The translations under genes and the position numbers were made by a program. Shown here piece by piece: positions 53,246 to 63,379 of a stretch of DNA of 64,000 bases. Each line of letters starts with the position of its first letter. The stretch's first letter is position 1. This DNA comes from Agarilytica rhodophyticola (GTDB lineage Bacteria; Pseudomonadota; Gammaproteobacteria; Pseudomonadales; Cellvibrionaceae), in assembly GCF_002157225.2 (NCBI RefSeq), contig NZ_CP020038.1, positions 2,944,501-3,008,500 of the forward strand. The letters run 5' to 3'. The notes under the pieces were generated by a model, which did not search any database, had not been told where the DNA came from, and saw only the letters and a list, made by a program, of their open reading frames with translations.

Positions 53246-56200
53246 TCAACCCGTTGCGTTTAGGTTCTCAAATAAGTGATGAACAGATTTTAAGCGTTCA
53301 TCAGCCGTTTCCATGTCTGACATAAACTTTAAATGATTTGCCCCCTCAAGACGATAAGATTGGGGCTGTTTTTGCACAAGCTTCACAATTGTCAGTGGAT
53401 CTACCTGGGTATTTTTACCAAACTCTAGCCGTCCCTGTGTTTTACCTGCATCTACTTTAGCAATGCCTAGCTTCTCTGCTTCAAAGCGCAAACGCGTTTG
53501 CCTAAAGAGGTTTTTGGTGGCGTCAGGTAACAGGCCAAACCGGTCGATCATTTCGACTTGTAGGTCGTTCAGCTCGTCATTATTGTTCGTTGACGATATA
53601 CGTTTGTACAAGGTAAGCCTGGTATGGACATCGGGTAAGTAATCATCGGGAATCAAAGCTGGAATACGTAAATTAAATTCTACGCCTGACGGCGCCGCAT
53701 CTTCAAGGGAGATCTCTTCGCCGTTTTGAATCGCTTTTACGGCGCGATCGAGCATGTCCATATAAAGGGAGAAGCCAATACTTTGGATTTGTCCGCTTTG
53801 CTCTTCGCCTAGCAATTCACCGGCACCGCGAATTTCCATATCGTGGGAGGCGAGGGTGAAGCCAGCACCTAAATCCTGTGCCTCAGCGATCGCGTCCAGG
53901 CGCTTGTGAGCGTCGGCGGTCATTGCTTTTTTATTCGGTGTTAGCAAGTATGCGTAAGCTTGGTGATGGGAGCGACCCACACGGCCGCGCAACTGATGTA
54001 GCTGAGCCAAGCCAAAGGTATCGGCACGATTTATAATAATGGTATTGGCGCTAGGCACATCGATACCGGTTTCGATAATGGTGGTACAGACTAAAACGTT
54101 AAAACGCTTGTGATAAAAATCCGTCATCACCGATTCCAGTTCTCGCTCACGCATTTGACCATGACCGATCTGTACTCTGGCTTCAGGTATTTGTTCTTCT
54201 AACTCGCGCGCTATTTTTTCGATGGTTTTAACTTCGTTGTGCAAGTAATAGACTTGGCCACCGCGCATAATTTCTCGCAAAATGGCTTCTTTGACTAAGT
54301 TTTTATCCAATTCTCTAACGAAAGTCTTCACCGATAAACGTTTTGCTGGGGGCGTTGCGATGATAGATAAATCGCGAATACCTGCCATGGACATATTGAG
54401 TGTTCGCGGTATTGGAGTGGCCGTCATCGCTAAAATATCCACATCCGCGCGCAGCGCTTTTAACGCTTCTTTTTGGCGGACACCAAAACGGTGTTCTTCA
54501 TCGATAATGACCAAGCCTAGATTGGGGTAGTCCAATTCTCCTTGGATTAACTTATGGGTACCGATGATGATGTCAATTTTGCCATCGGAGAGTTTTTTCT
54601 GTATTTCAGTAATTTGTTTTTGGCTGCGAAAGCGGGAGATAACCTCAATATTGGTAGGCCAGTCGGCAAAGCGATCTTTAAAGTTTTCATAGTGTTGTTG
54701 GGCGAGCAGGGTGGTGGGGACTAAGACAGCCACTTGCTTACTATTTTGTACAGCAATGAAAGCTGCCCGCATGGCCACTTCTGTTTTACCGAAGCCTACG
54801 TCACCACACACCAAACGATCCATGGGCCGAGGTGATAGCATGTCACTTCTAACCGCGTTGATCGCATCTCTTTGATCCGGTGTTTCTTCGAAGGTAAAGC
54901 CCGCAGCAAATAGGGCGTAATCCTCTTTGGGATTCGAGTAGGTAAAGCCTTCTTTTGCCTGGCGCTTGGCATAAATTTCAAGCAGCTCAGCCGCCACATC
55001 ACGCACTTTCTCTGCGGCTTTGCGTTTAGCCTTTTGCCACTGTTCATTGCCCAGCCTATGCAGCGGCGCATGGACTTCATCCGAGCCAGAATAACGACTG
55101 ATGGTATGCAGGTTGGCAACCGGTACGTAGAGCTTGGCTTCGTTGGCGTAGTCCAATACCAAAAACTCTTCTGCCTGGCCATCATGTTCGATGCTTTGTA
55201 AGCCTTTATAACGGCCAACACCATGGTCGATATGTACCACAGGCGCCCCGACTTTCAGCTCGGTGAGGTTTTTAATAATGTTATCGCGGTCATCATGGGC
55301 AGATTTTTGCCGTCTAGCTTGCCTAACATGAGTGCCAAACAACTGCGCTTCAGAAATAAGCAGTAAACCAGGTGATAAGCAATTAATGCCTTCCTCAATG
55401 GCTGCAACCGTAATCGCCATGGTTTCATCATTGGCAAGAAAGGCTTGTATGCTGTCGCAGGATGCAGGTTCAATGCCTATGGTGTGTAATTGCTCAAGAA
55501 TTACCTCTCTACGACCACTGGACTCGGCACAAAACAGAATTCTCTTGTCGCTGTTACAAATCAGTTCTTCTAATAAATGCAGTGGATTCTTGGAGCGGTT
55601 GTCGATGCGTATCAGCGGTGGACTTGCGGCATCAAAGTTAAGTTGCCCCTGTTTTTCTTCTAGGCTCTTAGTATGTAAAGTGACCCGTGGAAATTGCTTG
55701 AAACGGGCAAAGGTTTCATCAGTAGGGAAAAATACCTCCTGTGGTGGCAGTATGGGACGTTCTAGATCCCCGCAGCGGCTGTCATAGCGTTTATGGGCCT
55801 CGCGCCAAAACTCTTCATAGGCTTTCTCGAAGCCATCAATAACAAACAGTTGGCTTTCTCTGGGTAAATAATCCAATAAGGACGCGGTAGTATCGAAAAA
55901 TAATGACAAGAAATATTCAATACCGGCGGGAGATAAGCCTGAATTAACATCTTGGTATACCGGGCATGCCTTGTGGTCAGTATCGAACCTTTCATGCCAC
56001 GCCGCGCGAAAAGTGGCGATACTCTTTTTATCCAGAGGACACTCTTTACCCGGTAATAATTCAATTTTTTCTACTTGGCTTATCGTGCGTTGTGTTTCAG
56101 GGTCGAACTCGCGTAAAGACTCTACCTCATCATCGAATAACTCGATTCTATAAGCCGATGAGCTGCCCATCGGGTAGACATCAATAAGGGCGCCACGCAG

Positions 56201-56710
56201 GGCAAATTCACCGTGCTGATAGACGGTATCGACGCTGTTATAGCCGGCGAATACCAGTTGATCGCGAAACTTATCTCTCTCAAAAAGATCGCCTTTCTTT
56301 AATATTAGGCTCTTAGAGAGAATGTAAGATTCTGGCACCAGACGCTGGGCTAGAGTTTGTGCCGTGACAATAATAATACTGCGCTGGTTATGGGCCAGAC
56401 GATATAGGCAGCGCATCCGATTGGAGACAATATCCTGGTGGGGCGAAAAGGTATCGTAAGGTAGGGTTTCCCAGTCGGAGAAGATTTCTAGCTGCGGCGC
56501 CTTTTCAACACGGTCAAGAAATTGCTTTAAATCAGCGGCAATACGCTCTGCTACCGTCATATTTGGGGCAATTAAAACCGTAGAAGAGGCATGTTTAATG
56601 GCACTAAAAGCAACCGCACAGGCCATACTACTTCCTGTTATAAAGTTGCCCCAGGAGGTTTTATCACCTGGTTTGCCTGCTGCAGGTGGAGATAAGAGAA
56701 GTTGTTTCAT
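53246..56710 (-). CDS. mfd: transcription-repair coupling factor Mfd
   Basis: 1154 residues, full length. The UvrB-homology region occupies about 15-200 ('NMTVAERIAADLKQFLD', 'SDWETLPYDTFSPHQDIVSN'). The RNA-polymerase-interacting domain is around 480-545 ('GAPVVHIDHGVGRYKGLQSI'). Helicase motifs are 'CGDVGFGKTEVAMRAAF' (Walker A near 636) and 'IDEEHRFGVRQKE' (DEEH near 735). The translocation block is 'YYLHNEVKTIEKIARELEEQ', then 'INRADTFGLAQLHQLRGRVG' and 'RSHHQAYAYLL', and the C-terminal domain follows. It removes stalled RNA polymerase at DNA lesions and recruits UvrA. First gene of the mfd-csiV-TMEM220 transcript. Divergent from nqr across 830 bases. Confidence 0.98.
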   Translation of the reverse strand: MKQLLLSPPAAGKPGDKTSWGNFITGSSMACAVAFSAIKHASSTVLIAPNMTVAERIAADLKQFLDRVEKAPQLEIFSDWETLPYDTFSPHQDIVSNRMRCLYRLAHNQRSIIIVTAQTLAQRLVPESYILSKSLILKKGDLFERDKFRDQLVFAGYNSVDTVYQHGEFALRGALIDVYPMGSSSAYRIELFDDEVESLREFDPETQRTISQVEKIELLPGKECPLDKKSIATFRAAWHERFDTDHKACPVYQDVNSGLSPAGIEYFLSLFFDTTASLLDYLPRESQLFVIDGFEKAYEEFWREAHKRYDSRCGDLERPILPPQEVFFPTDETFARFKQFPRVTLHTKSLEEKQGQLNFDAASPPLIRIDNRSKNPLHLLEELICNSDKRILFCAESSGRREVILEQLHTIGIEPASCDSIQAFLANDETMAITVAAIEEGINCLSPGLLLISEAQLFGTHVRQARRQKSAHDDRDNIIKNLTELKVGAPVVHIDHGVGRYKGLQSIEHDGQAEEFLVLDYANEAKLYVPVANLHTISRYSGSDEVHAPLHRLGNEQWQKAKRKAAEKVRDVAAELLEIYAKRQAKEGFTYSNPKEDYALFAAGFTFEETPDQRDAINAVRSDMLSPRPMDRLVCGDVGFGKTEVAMRAAFIAVQNSKQVAVLVPTTLLAQQHYENFKDRFADWPTNIEVISRFRSQKQITEIQKKLSDGKIDIIIGTHKLIQGELDYPNLGLVIIDEEHRFGVRQKEALKALRADVDILAMTATPIPRTLNMSMAGIRDLSIIATPPAKRLSVKTFVRELDKNLVKEAILREIMRGGQVYYLHNEVKTIEKIARELEEQIPEARVQIGHGQMRERELESVMTDFYHKRFNVLVCTTIIETGIDVPSANTIIINRADTFGLAQLHQLRGRVGRSHHQAYAYLLTPNKKAMTADAHKRLDAIAEAQDLGAGFTLASHDMEIRGAGELLGEEQSGQIQSIGFSLYMDMLDRAVKAIQNGEEISLEDAAPSGVEFNLRIPALIPDDYLPDVHTRLTLYKRISSTNNNDELNDLQVEMIDRFGLLPDATKNLFRQTRLRFEAEKLGIAKVDAGKTQGRLEFGKNTQVDPLTIVKLVQKQPQSYRLEGANHLKFMSDMETADERLKSVHHLFENLNATG

Positions 56711-57351
56711 TTAAATACAATATAATGCGGCACAAGAAGGCGGCTATTCTAGCTCGGATGTTGTGTCTGTACACCGGAAAATCCAGATTTTTATTTTTGA
56801 CGTAAATAAAAATGAATTAGCTATATAGCGCTATTGTATATTTACTGCACGGATGAGGGTGTCAGCTCTTTGCGAGTGCTTGTGAACGGTGGCATGTGTT
56901 GCCCACATATGTACTCTTTTGCGAACTCTTGATAACAAAGCTGCAGGATTTTATGTTGTTGTAATTGATGCCAAAATCAGTAATTTCTTTCACGTGTTAA
57001 GCGAAATAAATATTCTTCAGTTTACTATCGTTTAAAAAACACACAGAATCAAAAAGAATTGAAAAAACAGTAACTTATATTGCTCTTGCGACTGGCGCAA
57101 ATCACACTCAGTCCGTATAATTGGTGCGGTTTTTTTGCGTGTACAGTGCAGAATTCGCATAGCTTGACTAAATTAAGGTCAGTGTGCGCGGTATTTTTAA
57201 GCTTCGGCGATAATTCTCCGGATGTTTCACATATTAATTAAGGCTGATGAAAGGCTTTAAATACTGCTAGAAAATTTTAGGGCAGTTGCTACTTGATTGT
57301 TTATTGATCTTTATGCGCTCTGGGTTAAGCAGAGAAGAAGATGGCTTAGGA

Positions 57352-57374
57352 CATGTCTTATTGCGTAAGACATG
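57352..57374. promoter_or_regulatory. CATGTCTTA/TAAGACATG inverted repeat upstream of nqrA
   Basis: A perfect 9-bp inverted repeat with a TTGCG spacer, about 165 bases before the nqrA ATG. It is typical in size for a dimeric repressor operator. No T-run follows, so a terminator is unlikely. Confidence 0.5.
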
Positions 57375-57438
57375 ATTTATGAATAGCTAAGATATAGTAG
57401 GGCATAGAGACAGCAGAAAGCTTAGGCTTTGCATAGAC

Positions 57439-57478
57439 TTAACTTGATCTTAATTTAACTTGATCGCAAAAAAGTTAA
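57439..57478. promoter_or_regulatory. repeated TTAACTTGATC elements upstream of nqrA
   Basis: TTAACTTGATC occurs at 57439-57449 and 57455-57465 (16 bases apart), and AAGTTAA, the inverse of its first seven bases, at 57472-57478. Spacing is not a multiple of the helical repeat, so two monomers on one face is less likely; a composite site is possible. Confidence 0.4.
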
Positions 57479-57492
57479 GTAAAGAGACAGAA

Positions 57493-57531
57493 ATGAGCAG
57501 CTACCCCCCAGATTTTATAAACTCAAACTAG
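57493..57531 (+). CDS. possible 12-codon leader peptide before nqrA
   Basis: ATG at 57493 begins 'MSSYPPDFINSN' followed by TAG at 57529-57531, nine bases before the nqrA ATG. AAAGAGACAG precedes it. It contains adjacent Pro codons. It could couple ribosome arrival to nqrA translation, or be chance. Confidence 0.25.
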   Translation: MSSYPPDFINSN

Positions 57532-57540
57532 GCTAGACGT

Positions 57541-58884
57541 ATGATAAAGATCCGTCGTGGATTGGATTTACCTATTACCGGGGCTCCCCGGCAGTCCATA
57601 GAAGATGGTGCTTCTATTCGCTCAGTCGCTCTTCTTGGTAGTGATTACCATGGTATGAAACCTACCATAGCTGTGAAAGTTGGCGACAAGGTGAAGGAAG
57701 GCCAAATATTATTCTCTGACAAAAAGAACCCTGGAGTGAATTACACCTCACCAGCGGCTGGTACAGTTGCTGCGGTTAATCGTGGTTACCAGCGGGTATT
57801 TGAATCAGTTGTAATCGATGTTGAAGGAGATGAGGCTGAGCAGTTTGCACAGTACGATGCTGCTAAGCTTGCTTCTCTTGGTCGTCAAGAGGTGGTTGAA
57901 AACTTGGTCAACTCCGGGTTATGGACTGCTATTCGCACACGACCATACAGCAAAGTTCCAGCGATTGATTCAACTCCTAAAGCAATATTTGTTGCTGCCA
58001 TGGATACCAATCCTCTGGCCGCCGACCCACAGGTGGTTCTTAAAGAAAAGGATGAAGCTTTCCAGAATGGTTTGGCGCTACTGTCGAATTTGACTGAGGG
58101 CAAGGTTTATGTGTGTCATGCGCAAGGTGCGTCAATTCCCGCATGTGGACTTGAGCGTGTTGTCTATGAAACCTTTGGCGGTGTTCATCCTGCGGGTAAT
58201 GTTGGAACACATATTCATTATCTGTCTCCAGTCAGTGCCAATAGCACAGTGTGGACAGTAAATTACCAAGATGTTGCTGCTATGGGGGAATTATTCACCA
58301 CCGGTAAGCTTCACTTTGATCGAGTTGTATCACTGGCAGGTCCGCAAGTAGAAGATCCTCGTTTAGTAAGAACACGTGTGGGTGCGAACTTGGAGGAACT
58401 GACGGCGGGGCAGGTTAAGTCCGGGGAAAACCGCCTGGTTTCCGGTTCTGTTTTCGGTGGCACCGTTGGCAAGGGGCCTTTTGCCTTTTTAGGTCGCTAT
58501 CACAATCAAGTAAGTGTGCTGCAAGAAGGGCGTGAACGTCCGTTTTTACATTACCTCACACCTGGTTCCGATCGTTTTTCTGCCTTAGGTATTTATATCT
58601 CTAAATTATTTAGTGGTAAGAAGTTTAATTTCACAACTTCTACCAACGGTAGTGAGCGCGCCATGGTACCCATCGGTGCCTATGAACGAGTAATGCCGCT
58701 GGATATTTTGCCAACACAGTTGCTGCGATCACTCATTGTTCGCGATACCGATATGGCGCAAAAATTAGGTTGCTTAGAGTTGGATGAAGAGGATCTTGCT
58801 TTGTGTACTTTTGTTTGCTCAGGCAAATACGAATATGGTCCCCTACTGAGGGAAAATTTAACACAGATCGAGAGGGAGGGTTAA
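57541..58884 (+). CDS. nqrA: Na+-translocating NADH:quinone reductase subunit A
   Basis: 447 residues, the peripheral quinone-interacting subunit of Na+-NQR. The start '[20 protein letters not shown]' and later '[20 protein letters not shown]' with '[13 protein letters not shown]' (a barrel-sandwich pattern) are typical. So are '[12 protein letters not shown]', '[14 protein letters not shown]', '[20 protein letters not shown]' and 'PMDILP'-like '[14 protein letters not shown]'. First gene of nqrABCDEF. The complex oxidises NADH, reduces ubiquinone and pumps Na+ out of the cell, indicating a marine or saline lifestyle but not proving it. Length matches Vibrio NqrA (446). Confidence 0.97.
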   Translation: MIKIRRGLDLPITGAPRQSIEDGASIRSVALLGSDYHGMKPTIAVKVGDKVKEGQILFSDKKNPGVNYTSPAAGTVAAVNRGYQRVFESVVIDVEGDEAEQFAQYDAAKLASLGRQEVVENLVNSGLWTAIRTRPYSKVPAIDSTPKAIFVAAMDTNPLAADPQVVLKEKDEAFQNGLALLSNLTEGKVYVCHAQGASIPACGLERVVYETFGGVHPAGNVGTHIHYLSPVSANSTVWTVNYQDVAAMGELFTTGKLHFDRVVSLAGPQVEDPRLVRTRVGANLEELTAGQVKSGENRLVSGSVFGGTVGKGPFAFLGRYHNQVSVLQEGRERPFLHYLTPGSDRFSALGIYISKLFSGKKFNFTTSTNGSERAMVPIGAYERVMPLDILPTQLLRSLIVRDTDMAQKLGCLELDEEDLALCTFVCSGKYEYGPLLRENLTQIEREG

Positions 58885-58887
58885 AAC

Positions 58888-60093
58888 ATGAAAGCATTGA
58901 GAAAAATCTTCGATGATATGCATCCTCACTTTAAATCTGGAGGTAAGTACGCCTCTTGGTACGCTTTGTATGAGGCGGTAGATACGATTTTTTACCAGCC
59001 TGATTCTGTCACTCGCACCAATGCTCATGTGCGCGATGGTATTGACCTAAAGCGTGTCATGATCTCTGTATGGTTGTGTGCATTCCCCGCGATGTTTTAC
59101 GGTATGTACAACCTTGGCTTCCAGTCCAACACGATTTTGCTAGAAATGGGCGCAAGCTCCATCGAGGGGTGGCGCGGAGCCTTGATCTCTCTGTTTGCCG
59201 GTCATGATCCTAACAGTGTCTGGGATAACTTTATTTACGGCGCAGTATTTTTTATTCCTATCTATGCCACCGTTTTTGTTGTGGGCGGCTTTTGGGAAGT
59301 ATTGTTCGCTATCAAGCGTGGTCATGAGATTAACGAAGGATTCTTTGTTACTTCGATTTTGTTCTCTCTCACATGTCCACCTAGCTTACCTTTATGGCAG
59401 GCTGCTCTAGGTATTAGCTTTGGTATTGTCATTGGTAAAGAAGTGTTCGGTGGTACAGGTAAAAACTTCCTCAACCCAGCCCTCACAGGACGTGCTTTCC
59501 TGTTCTTCTCTTACCCTGCGTACATGTCAGGTGATTCTGTTTGGACTGGTGTCGATGGTTATACCGGTGCTACGGCACTGTCGGTAGCTGCGCAAGACGG
59601 CATGGCTGCTCTGCAATCACAAATGACGTGGTTGGACGCCTTCTTTGGCAACATGCACGGCTCGGTGGGTGAAGTTTCAACTCTTGCCATTGCGATCGGC
59701 GGTATTGCCTTGATTGTGATGGGTATTGCATCTGCACGAATTGTAGTCGGTGTGTTTGTTGGCGCGACGCTGACTTCTCTGCTGTATGGCGCTCTAGGGG
59801 ATGCTAACTCAAACCCCATGTTCGCCATGCCGTTTTACTGGCACTTTGTTCTAGGTGGCTTTGCTTTTGGTGCCTTCTTTATGGCAACAGACCCTGTATC
59901 AGCATCTATGACGAATGCTGGTAAATGGTGGTTCGGTGGTCTTATCGGCTTTATGGTGGTCACCATTCGTGTGGTGAACCCGGCCTTCCCAGAGGGGATG
60001 ATGCTCGCCATTATCTTCGGCAATTTGTTTGCACCACTGATCGATCATTTTGTTGTGCAATCTAACGTTAAGAGGAGATTGGCACGTGGCTAA
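58888..60093 (+). CDS. nqrB: Na+-translocating NADH:quinone reductase subunit B
   Basis: 401 residues, about ten membrane helices, the main Na+-pathway subunit. The covalent FMN site is '[12 protein letters not shown]', with acceptor Thr229 in the GAT motif; Vibrio NqrB has it at Thr236, where the first position is Ser rather than Thr. '[20 protein letters not shown]' is family-typical. The riboflavin also carried by the complex is non-covalent and cannot be placed from sequence. GAGAGGGAGGG just before the ATG is a strong ribosome site. It sits three bases after nqrA and overlaps the nqrC start. Confidence 0.97.
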   Translation: MKALRKIFDDMHPHFKSGGKYASWYALYEAVDTIFYQPDSVTRTNAHVRDGIDLKRVMISVWLCAFPAMFYGMYNLGFQSNTILLEMGASSIEGWRGALISLFAGHDPNSVWDNFIYGAVFFIPIYATVFVVGGFWEVLFAIKRGHEINEGFFVTSILFSLTCPPSLPLWQAALGISFGIVIGKEVFGGTGKNFLNPALTGRAFLFFSYPAYMSGDSVWTGVDGYTGATALSVAAQDGMAALQSQMTWLDAFFGNMHGSVGEVSTLAIAIGGIALIVMGIASARIVVGVFVGATLTSLLYGALGDANSNPMFAMPFYWHFVLGGFAFGAFFMATDPVSASMTNAGKWWFGGLIGFMVVTIRVVNPAFPEGMMLAIIFGNLFAPLIDHFVVQSNVKRRLARG

Positions 60094-60859
60094 TAAAGAT
60101 ACTATTCAAAAAACTATCACTGTTGCGGTTACTCTTTGTGTGGTGTGTTCAGTTATTGTGTCCACAGCTGCTGTGGTTTTGAGACCGGCACAAAAAGCAA
60201 ACAAAGAAGCGGATATCAAAACTAATATTTTACGTGCAGCGGATATGTACGAACCAGGAAAATCCATTGATGAGCAGTTTGAGAAAGTTCAGGCTAAGCT
60301 GGTGGATTTATCTTCGGGCAAGTTTTCTGATGCGGTTGATGTAACGACTTATGATCAATTTAAAGCGTCAAAAGATCCAGCGATGTCTGAAGATCTTCCT
60401 ACGGAAGTGGATATTGCCAGCCTTTCACGTCTGGAAAAATACGCCAAGGTATATGTCGTCCAAGGCAATGCCGGTGTAGAGCGTATTATCCTACCTATTC
60501 GTGGCTACGGTCTTTGGTCAACTCTGAAAGGCTTTATTGCACTTGAGTCAGATTTAAACACGGTCATTGGATTAGGGTATTACGAGCATAAAGAGACTCC
60601 AGGATTGGGCGGTGAAGTAGATAATCCTAAATGGAAGGCCCTGTGGCCAGGCAAAAAAGTGTACGACGCTCAAGGCAACGTTGAGCTGGGTGTTCTCAAG
60701 GGTGCGGTGGATACTTCTGCCCCAGGCGCAGAGTATAAGGTCGACGGCCTTTCTGGCGCGACACTCACAAGCAACGGTGTGGATTATATGATTAAGTTTT
60801 GGTTGGGAGAAAATGGCTTTGCTTCTTTCCTTGATAACTTGAAAAAAGGCGAGGCATAG
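60086..60859 (+). CDS. nqrC: Na+-translocating NADH:quinone reductase subunit C
   Basis: 257 residues starting at GTG 60086, chosen because AGAGGAG lies 8 bases upstream and the product then begins '[20 protein letters not shown]'. The start overlaps the end of nqrB by 8 bases. One N-terminal membrane helix (~8-32) anchors a periplasmic FMN-binding domain. The flavinylation motif is '[13 protein letters not shown]', with acceptor Thr226, almost identical in position to Vibrio (Thr225). It needs ApbE/Ftp to receive FMN, and the apbE gene is found downstream of nqrF. Confidence 0.97.
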   Translation: MANKDTIQKTITVAVTLCVVCSVIVSTAAVVLRPAQKANKEADIKTNILRAADMYEPGKSIDEQFEKVQAKLVDLSSGKFSDAVDVTTYDQFKASKDPAMSEDLPTEVDIASLSRLEKYAKVYVVQGNAGVERIILPIRGYGLWSTLKGFIALESDLNTVIGLGYYEHKETPGLGGEVDNPKWKALWPGKKVYDAQGNVELGVLKGAVDTSAPGAEYKVDGLSGATLTSNGVDYMIKFWLGENGFASFLDNLKKGEA

Positions 60860-60862
60860 TCG

Positions 60863-61522
60863 ATGAAAACAAAAGATCTCTTACTCAAACCCATATTAGA
60901 TGACAACCCCATCGCTCTGCAGATTCTTGGAATTTGCTCCGCATTGGCGGTTACCTCAAGCCTACGTGTTACCTTGGTAATGTGTGTTGCACTTACCTTT
61001 GTAACGGCATTTTCAAACTTCTTTGTTGCGTTGATTCGTAACTTTATTCCAAGCAGTATTCGAATCATTGTGCAAATGACCATTATTGCGTCACTGGTAA
61101 TTTTGGTGGACGAAGTCTTGAAGGCGGTGGCTTACGACATAAGTAAACAGCTATCAGTATTCGTCGGTCTCATTATTACTAATTGTATTGTGATGGGGCG
61201 TGCCGAAGCTTTCGCCATGAAAAACCCACCGATCCCAAGTTTCTTTGATGGTATCGGTAATGGCCTTGGCTATAGTGCGCTGCTAATTGCCTTGGCTTTT
61301 GTGCGCGAATTATTCGGTTCTGGCAAGTTATTTGGTATTGAAATACTGCCTCTTTCTACTGAAGGTGGTTGGTATGTATCTAACGGATTATTACTCGCAC
61401 CTCCTAGTGCCTTCTTCCTTATTGGTCTTATCATTTGGGGCTTACGTTCCTATAAGAAAGATCAGGTGGAAGTGTCTGAATTCAAGATCGCACCTAACAC
61501 TGTGACTAAGGAGGCTGTGTAA
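60863..61522 (+). CDS. nqrD: Na+-translocating NADH:quinone reductase subunit D
   Basis: 219 residues with six predicted helices, an inverted-topology sister of NqrE. Signatures are '[20 protein letters not shown]', '[20 protein letters not shown]' (which carries the Cys that binds the membrane 2Fe-2S cluster shared with NqrE) and '[12 protein letters not shown]'. The C terminus is longer by a few residues than in Vibrio (210). It sits three bases after nqrC, with GGCGAGG inside the nqrC end. Confidence 0.97.
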   Translation: MKTKDLLLKPILDDNPIALQILGICSALAVTSSLRVTLVMCVALTFVTAFSNFFVALIRNFIPSSIRIIVQMTIIASLVILVDEVLKAVAYDISKQLSVFVGLIITNCIVMGRAEAFAMKNPPIPSFFDGIGNGLGYSALLIALAFVRELFGSGKLFGIEILPLSTEGGWYVSNGLLLAPPSAFFLIGLIIWGLRSYKKDQVEVSEFKIAPNTVTKEAV

Positions 61523-62131
61523 ATGGAATTGTTAATGAGTATTTTTGTTGAATCCATATTCTTAAAGAATATGGCACTCGCTAACTTTCTGGGAATGTGT
61601 ACCTTTCTGGCAATTTCTAAGAAGGTTGACGCTGCTATTGGTCTAGGTATCGCGGTAATCGTTGTTTTAGGTATTACAGTGCCTGCTAACAATTTGATCA
61701 ATACTTACTTGCTTTCTGAAGGTGCATTGGCTTGGGCAGGCTTTCCTGAAGTGGATTTGAGCTTCCTCGGCTTAATTAGTTACATCGGAGTGATTGCTGC
61801 CATCGTACAAATCATGGAGATGGTGCTCGATAAATATGTGCCTGCGCTCTACAACGCTCTTGGCGTATTTCTTCCTCTTATCACCGTTAACTGCGCTATT
61901 TTAGGTGGCGCCCTGTTGATGGTTGAGAGAGATTACGACTTTGCCGAAAGTGTTGTCTTTGGTCTTGGCTCTGGCGTTGGCTGGGCTTTGGCGATTGTCG
62001 CGCTTGCTGGTATCCGTGAGAAGATGAAGTACAGCGATGTGCCTGCAGGCCTGCAAGGCTTGGGCATTACCTTCATTACTGTCGGCTTGATGTCATTAGG
62101 ATTTATGGCATTCGGCGGTATCAAAATTTAA
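61523..62131 (+). CDS. nqrE: Na+-translocating NADH:quinone reductase subunit E
   Basis: 202 residues, six helices, paired with NqrD. The start '[20 protein letters not shown]', then '[10 protein letters not shown]', contains the conserved Cys26-type residue for the intramembrane 2Fe-2S cluster. '[20 protein letters not shown]' holds the second conserved Cys. The ATG directly abuts the nqrD stop, with AAGGAGG upstream. Confidence 0.97.
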   Translation: MELLMSIFVESIFLKNMALANFLGMCTFLAISKKVDAAIGLGIAVIVVLGITVPANNLINTYLLSEGALAWAGFPEVDLSFLGLISYIGVIAAIVQIMEMVLDKYVPALYNALGVFLPLITVNCAILGGALLMVERDYDFAESVVFGLGSGVGWALAIVALAGIREKMKYSDVPAGLQGLGITFITVGLMSLGFMAFGGIKI

Positions 62132-62149
62132 AGCGAGGAATAGAATACG

Positions 62150-63373
62150 ATGAATTTAGAAATCATTATGGGCGTTGCTATGTTCACCGCCATTGTACTC
62201 GCACTGGTTATTGTTATTTTGAGTGCGCGCGCAAAGCTTGTTAGCAGCGGTGATATACAAATTGAAATTAATGGTGAGAAAACCTTGACTGTGCCTGCTG
62301 GCGGTAAGCTTATGCAAACCTTGGCAGCAGCAGATTTGTTCTTACCTTCGGCATGTGGTGGTGGCGGTAGCTGCCAACAGTGTACCTGTGTTGTCACTGA
62401 AGGGGGTGGCTCTTTGCTACCTACAGAAGAATCTGCTTTCACCAAGCGAGAAGCGGCGGAAGGCTGGCGTTTAAGCTGTCAGGTTCCTGTTAAGCAAAGT
62501 ATGAAGATCAAGGTGCCTGAGGAAGTGTTTGGGGTGAAGCAGTGGGAATGCACGGTTGAGTCCAACCCAAATGTGGCAACCTTCATCAAGGAATTAACAT
62601 TGCGTTTGCCTGAAGGTGAAAATGTTGATTTCCGTGCAGGCGGCTATGTGCAGTTAGAAGCCCCACCTTACCATGTGAAGTACGAAGATTTTGACATTGA
62701 AGAGCAATATCGAGGTGATTGGGATCACTTTGGCTTTTTTGATGTGGAGTCGAAAGTGGATGAGCCTGTTATTCGTGCTTATTCCATGGCCAACTACCCA
62801 GAAGAAAAGGGCGTGGTTAAGTTCAATATTCGTATTGCTACACCACCACCAAAATCTCAGGGAATTCCCGCGGGTAAAATGTCTTCCTATGTGTTTAGCT
62901 TGAAGCCAGGTGACAAGATTACCGTGTACGGCCCGTTCGGTGAGTTCTTCGCTAAAGATACCGATGCTGAAATGGTATTTATTGGCGGGGGTGCAGGTAT
63001 GGCGCCTATGCGTTCACATATCTTTGACCAACTTAAGCGTATCAAAACCAATAGAAAAATCTCCTTTTGGTATGGCGCTCGGTCTTTACGTGAACTCTTC
63101 TATGAAGATGAGTACGATCAATTGGCTAGAGAAAACGACAATTTTGAATGGCATATTGCCTTGTCTGATCCTCAGCCGGAAGATAATTGGGATGGCTTAA
63201 CAGGCTTTATTCACAATGTGCTACTTCAAAACTATCTCAAAGATCATCCTGCACCAGAAGATTGTGAGTTTTATATGTGTGGGCCACCTATGATGAATAC
63301 AGCAGTGGTTAAAATGCTGAAGGATCTGGGTGTAGAAGATGAGAATATTATGCTAGACGACTTCGGTGGCTAA
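62150..63373 (+). CDS. nqrF: Na+-translocating NADH:quinone reductase subunit F
   Basis: 407 residues, the NADH-oxidising entry subunit. There is one N-terminal helix (~4-24). A ferredoxin-type 2Fe-2S domain uses Cys69, Cys75, Cys78 and Cys110 ('[12 protein letters not shown]', then 'LSCQV'), positions one lower than in Vibrio. A ferredoxin-reductase domain follows, with '[13 protein letters not shown]' (FAD site, R-x-Y-S), 'GKMSSYVF', '[19 protein letters not shown]' (NADH site), 'FWYGARS' and 'YMCGPPMMN'. It ends with the canonical 'LDDFGG'. 'QQCT' replaces the more usual 'GQCR' around the third Cys. GAGGA precedes the ATG. Confidence 0.98.
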   Translation: MNLEIIMGVAMFTAIVLALVIVILSARAKLVSSGDIQIEINGEKTLTVPAGGKLMQTLAAADLFLPSACGGGGSCQQCTCVVTEGGGSLLPTEESAFTKREAAEGWRLSCQVPVKQSMKIKVPEEVFGVKQWECTVESNPNVATFIKELTLRLPEGENVDFRAGGYVQLEAPPYHVKYEDFDIEEQYRGDWDHFGFFDVESKVDEPVIRAYSMANYPEEKGVVKFNIRIATPPPKSQGIPAGKMSSYVFSLKPGDKITVYGPFGEFFAKDTDAEMVFIGGGAGMAPMRSHIFDQLKRIKTNRKISFWYGARSLRELFYEDEYDQLARENDNFEWHIALSDPQPEDNWDGLTGFIHNVLLQNYLKDHPAPEDCEFYMCGPPMMNTAVVKMLKDLGVEDENIMLDDFGG

Positions 63374-63379
63374 TCGATC

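Larger units (their letters stand above)
56711..57540. other. long divergent regulatory region between mfd and nqrA
   Basis: 830 AT-rich bases without an intact gene; P. aeruginosa has other genes here (a gapdh gene among them), so a loss or a different arrangement is possible. It contains the 9-bp inverted repeat at 57352-57374, two 11-bp direct repeats at 57439 and 57455, and a 12-codon mini frame at 57493. All are placed as nqr regulatory candidates. Confidence 0.55.

Noticed and set aside
55332-55787. 151-codon plus-strand frame opposite mfd
   Set aside because: mfd is a full-length conserved gene; the opposite frame has no family features.
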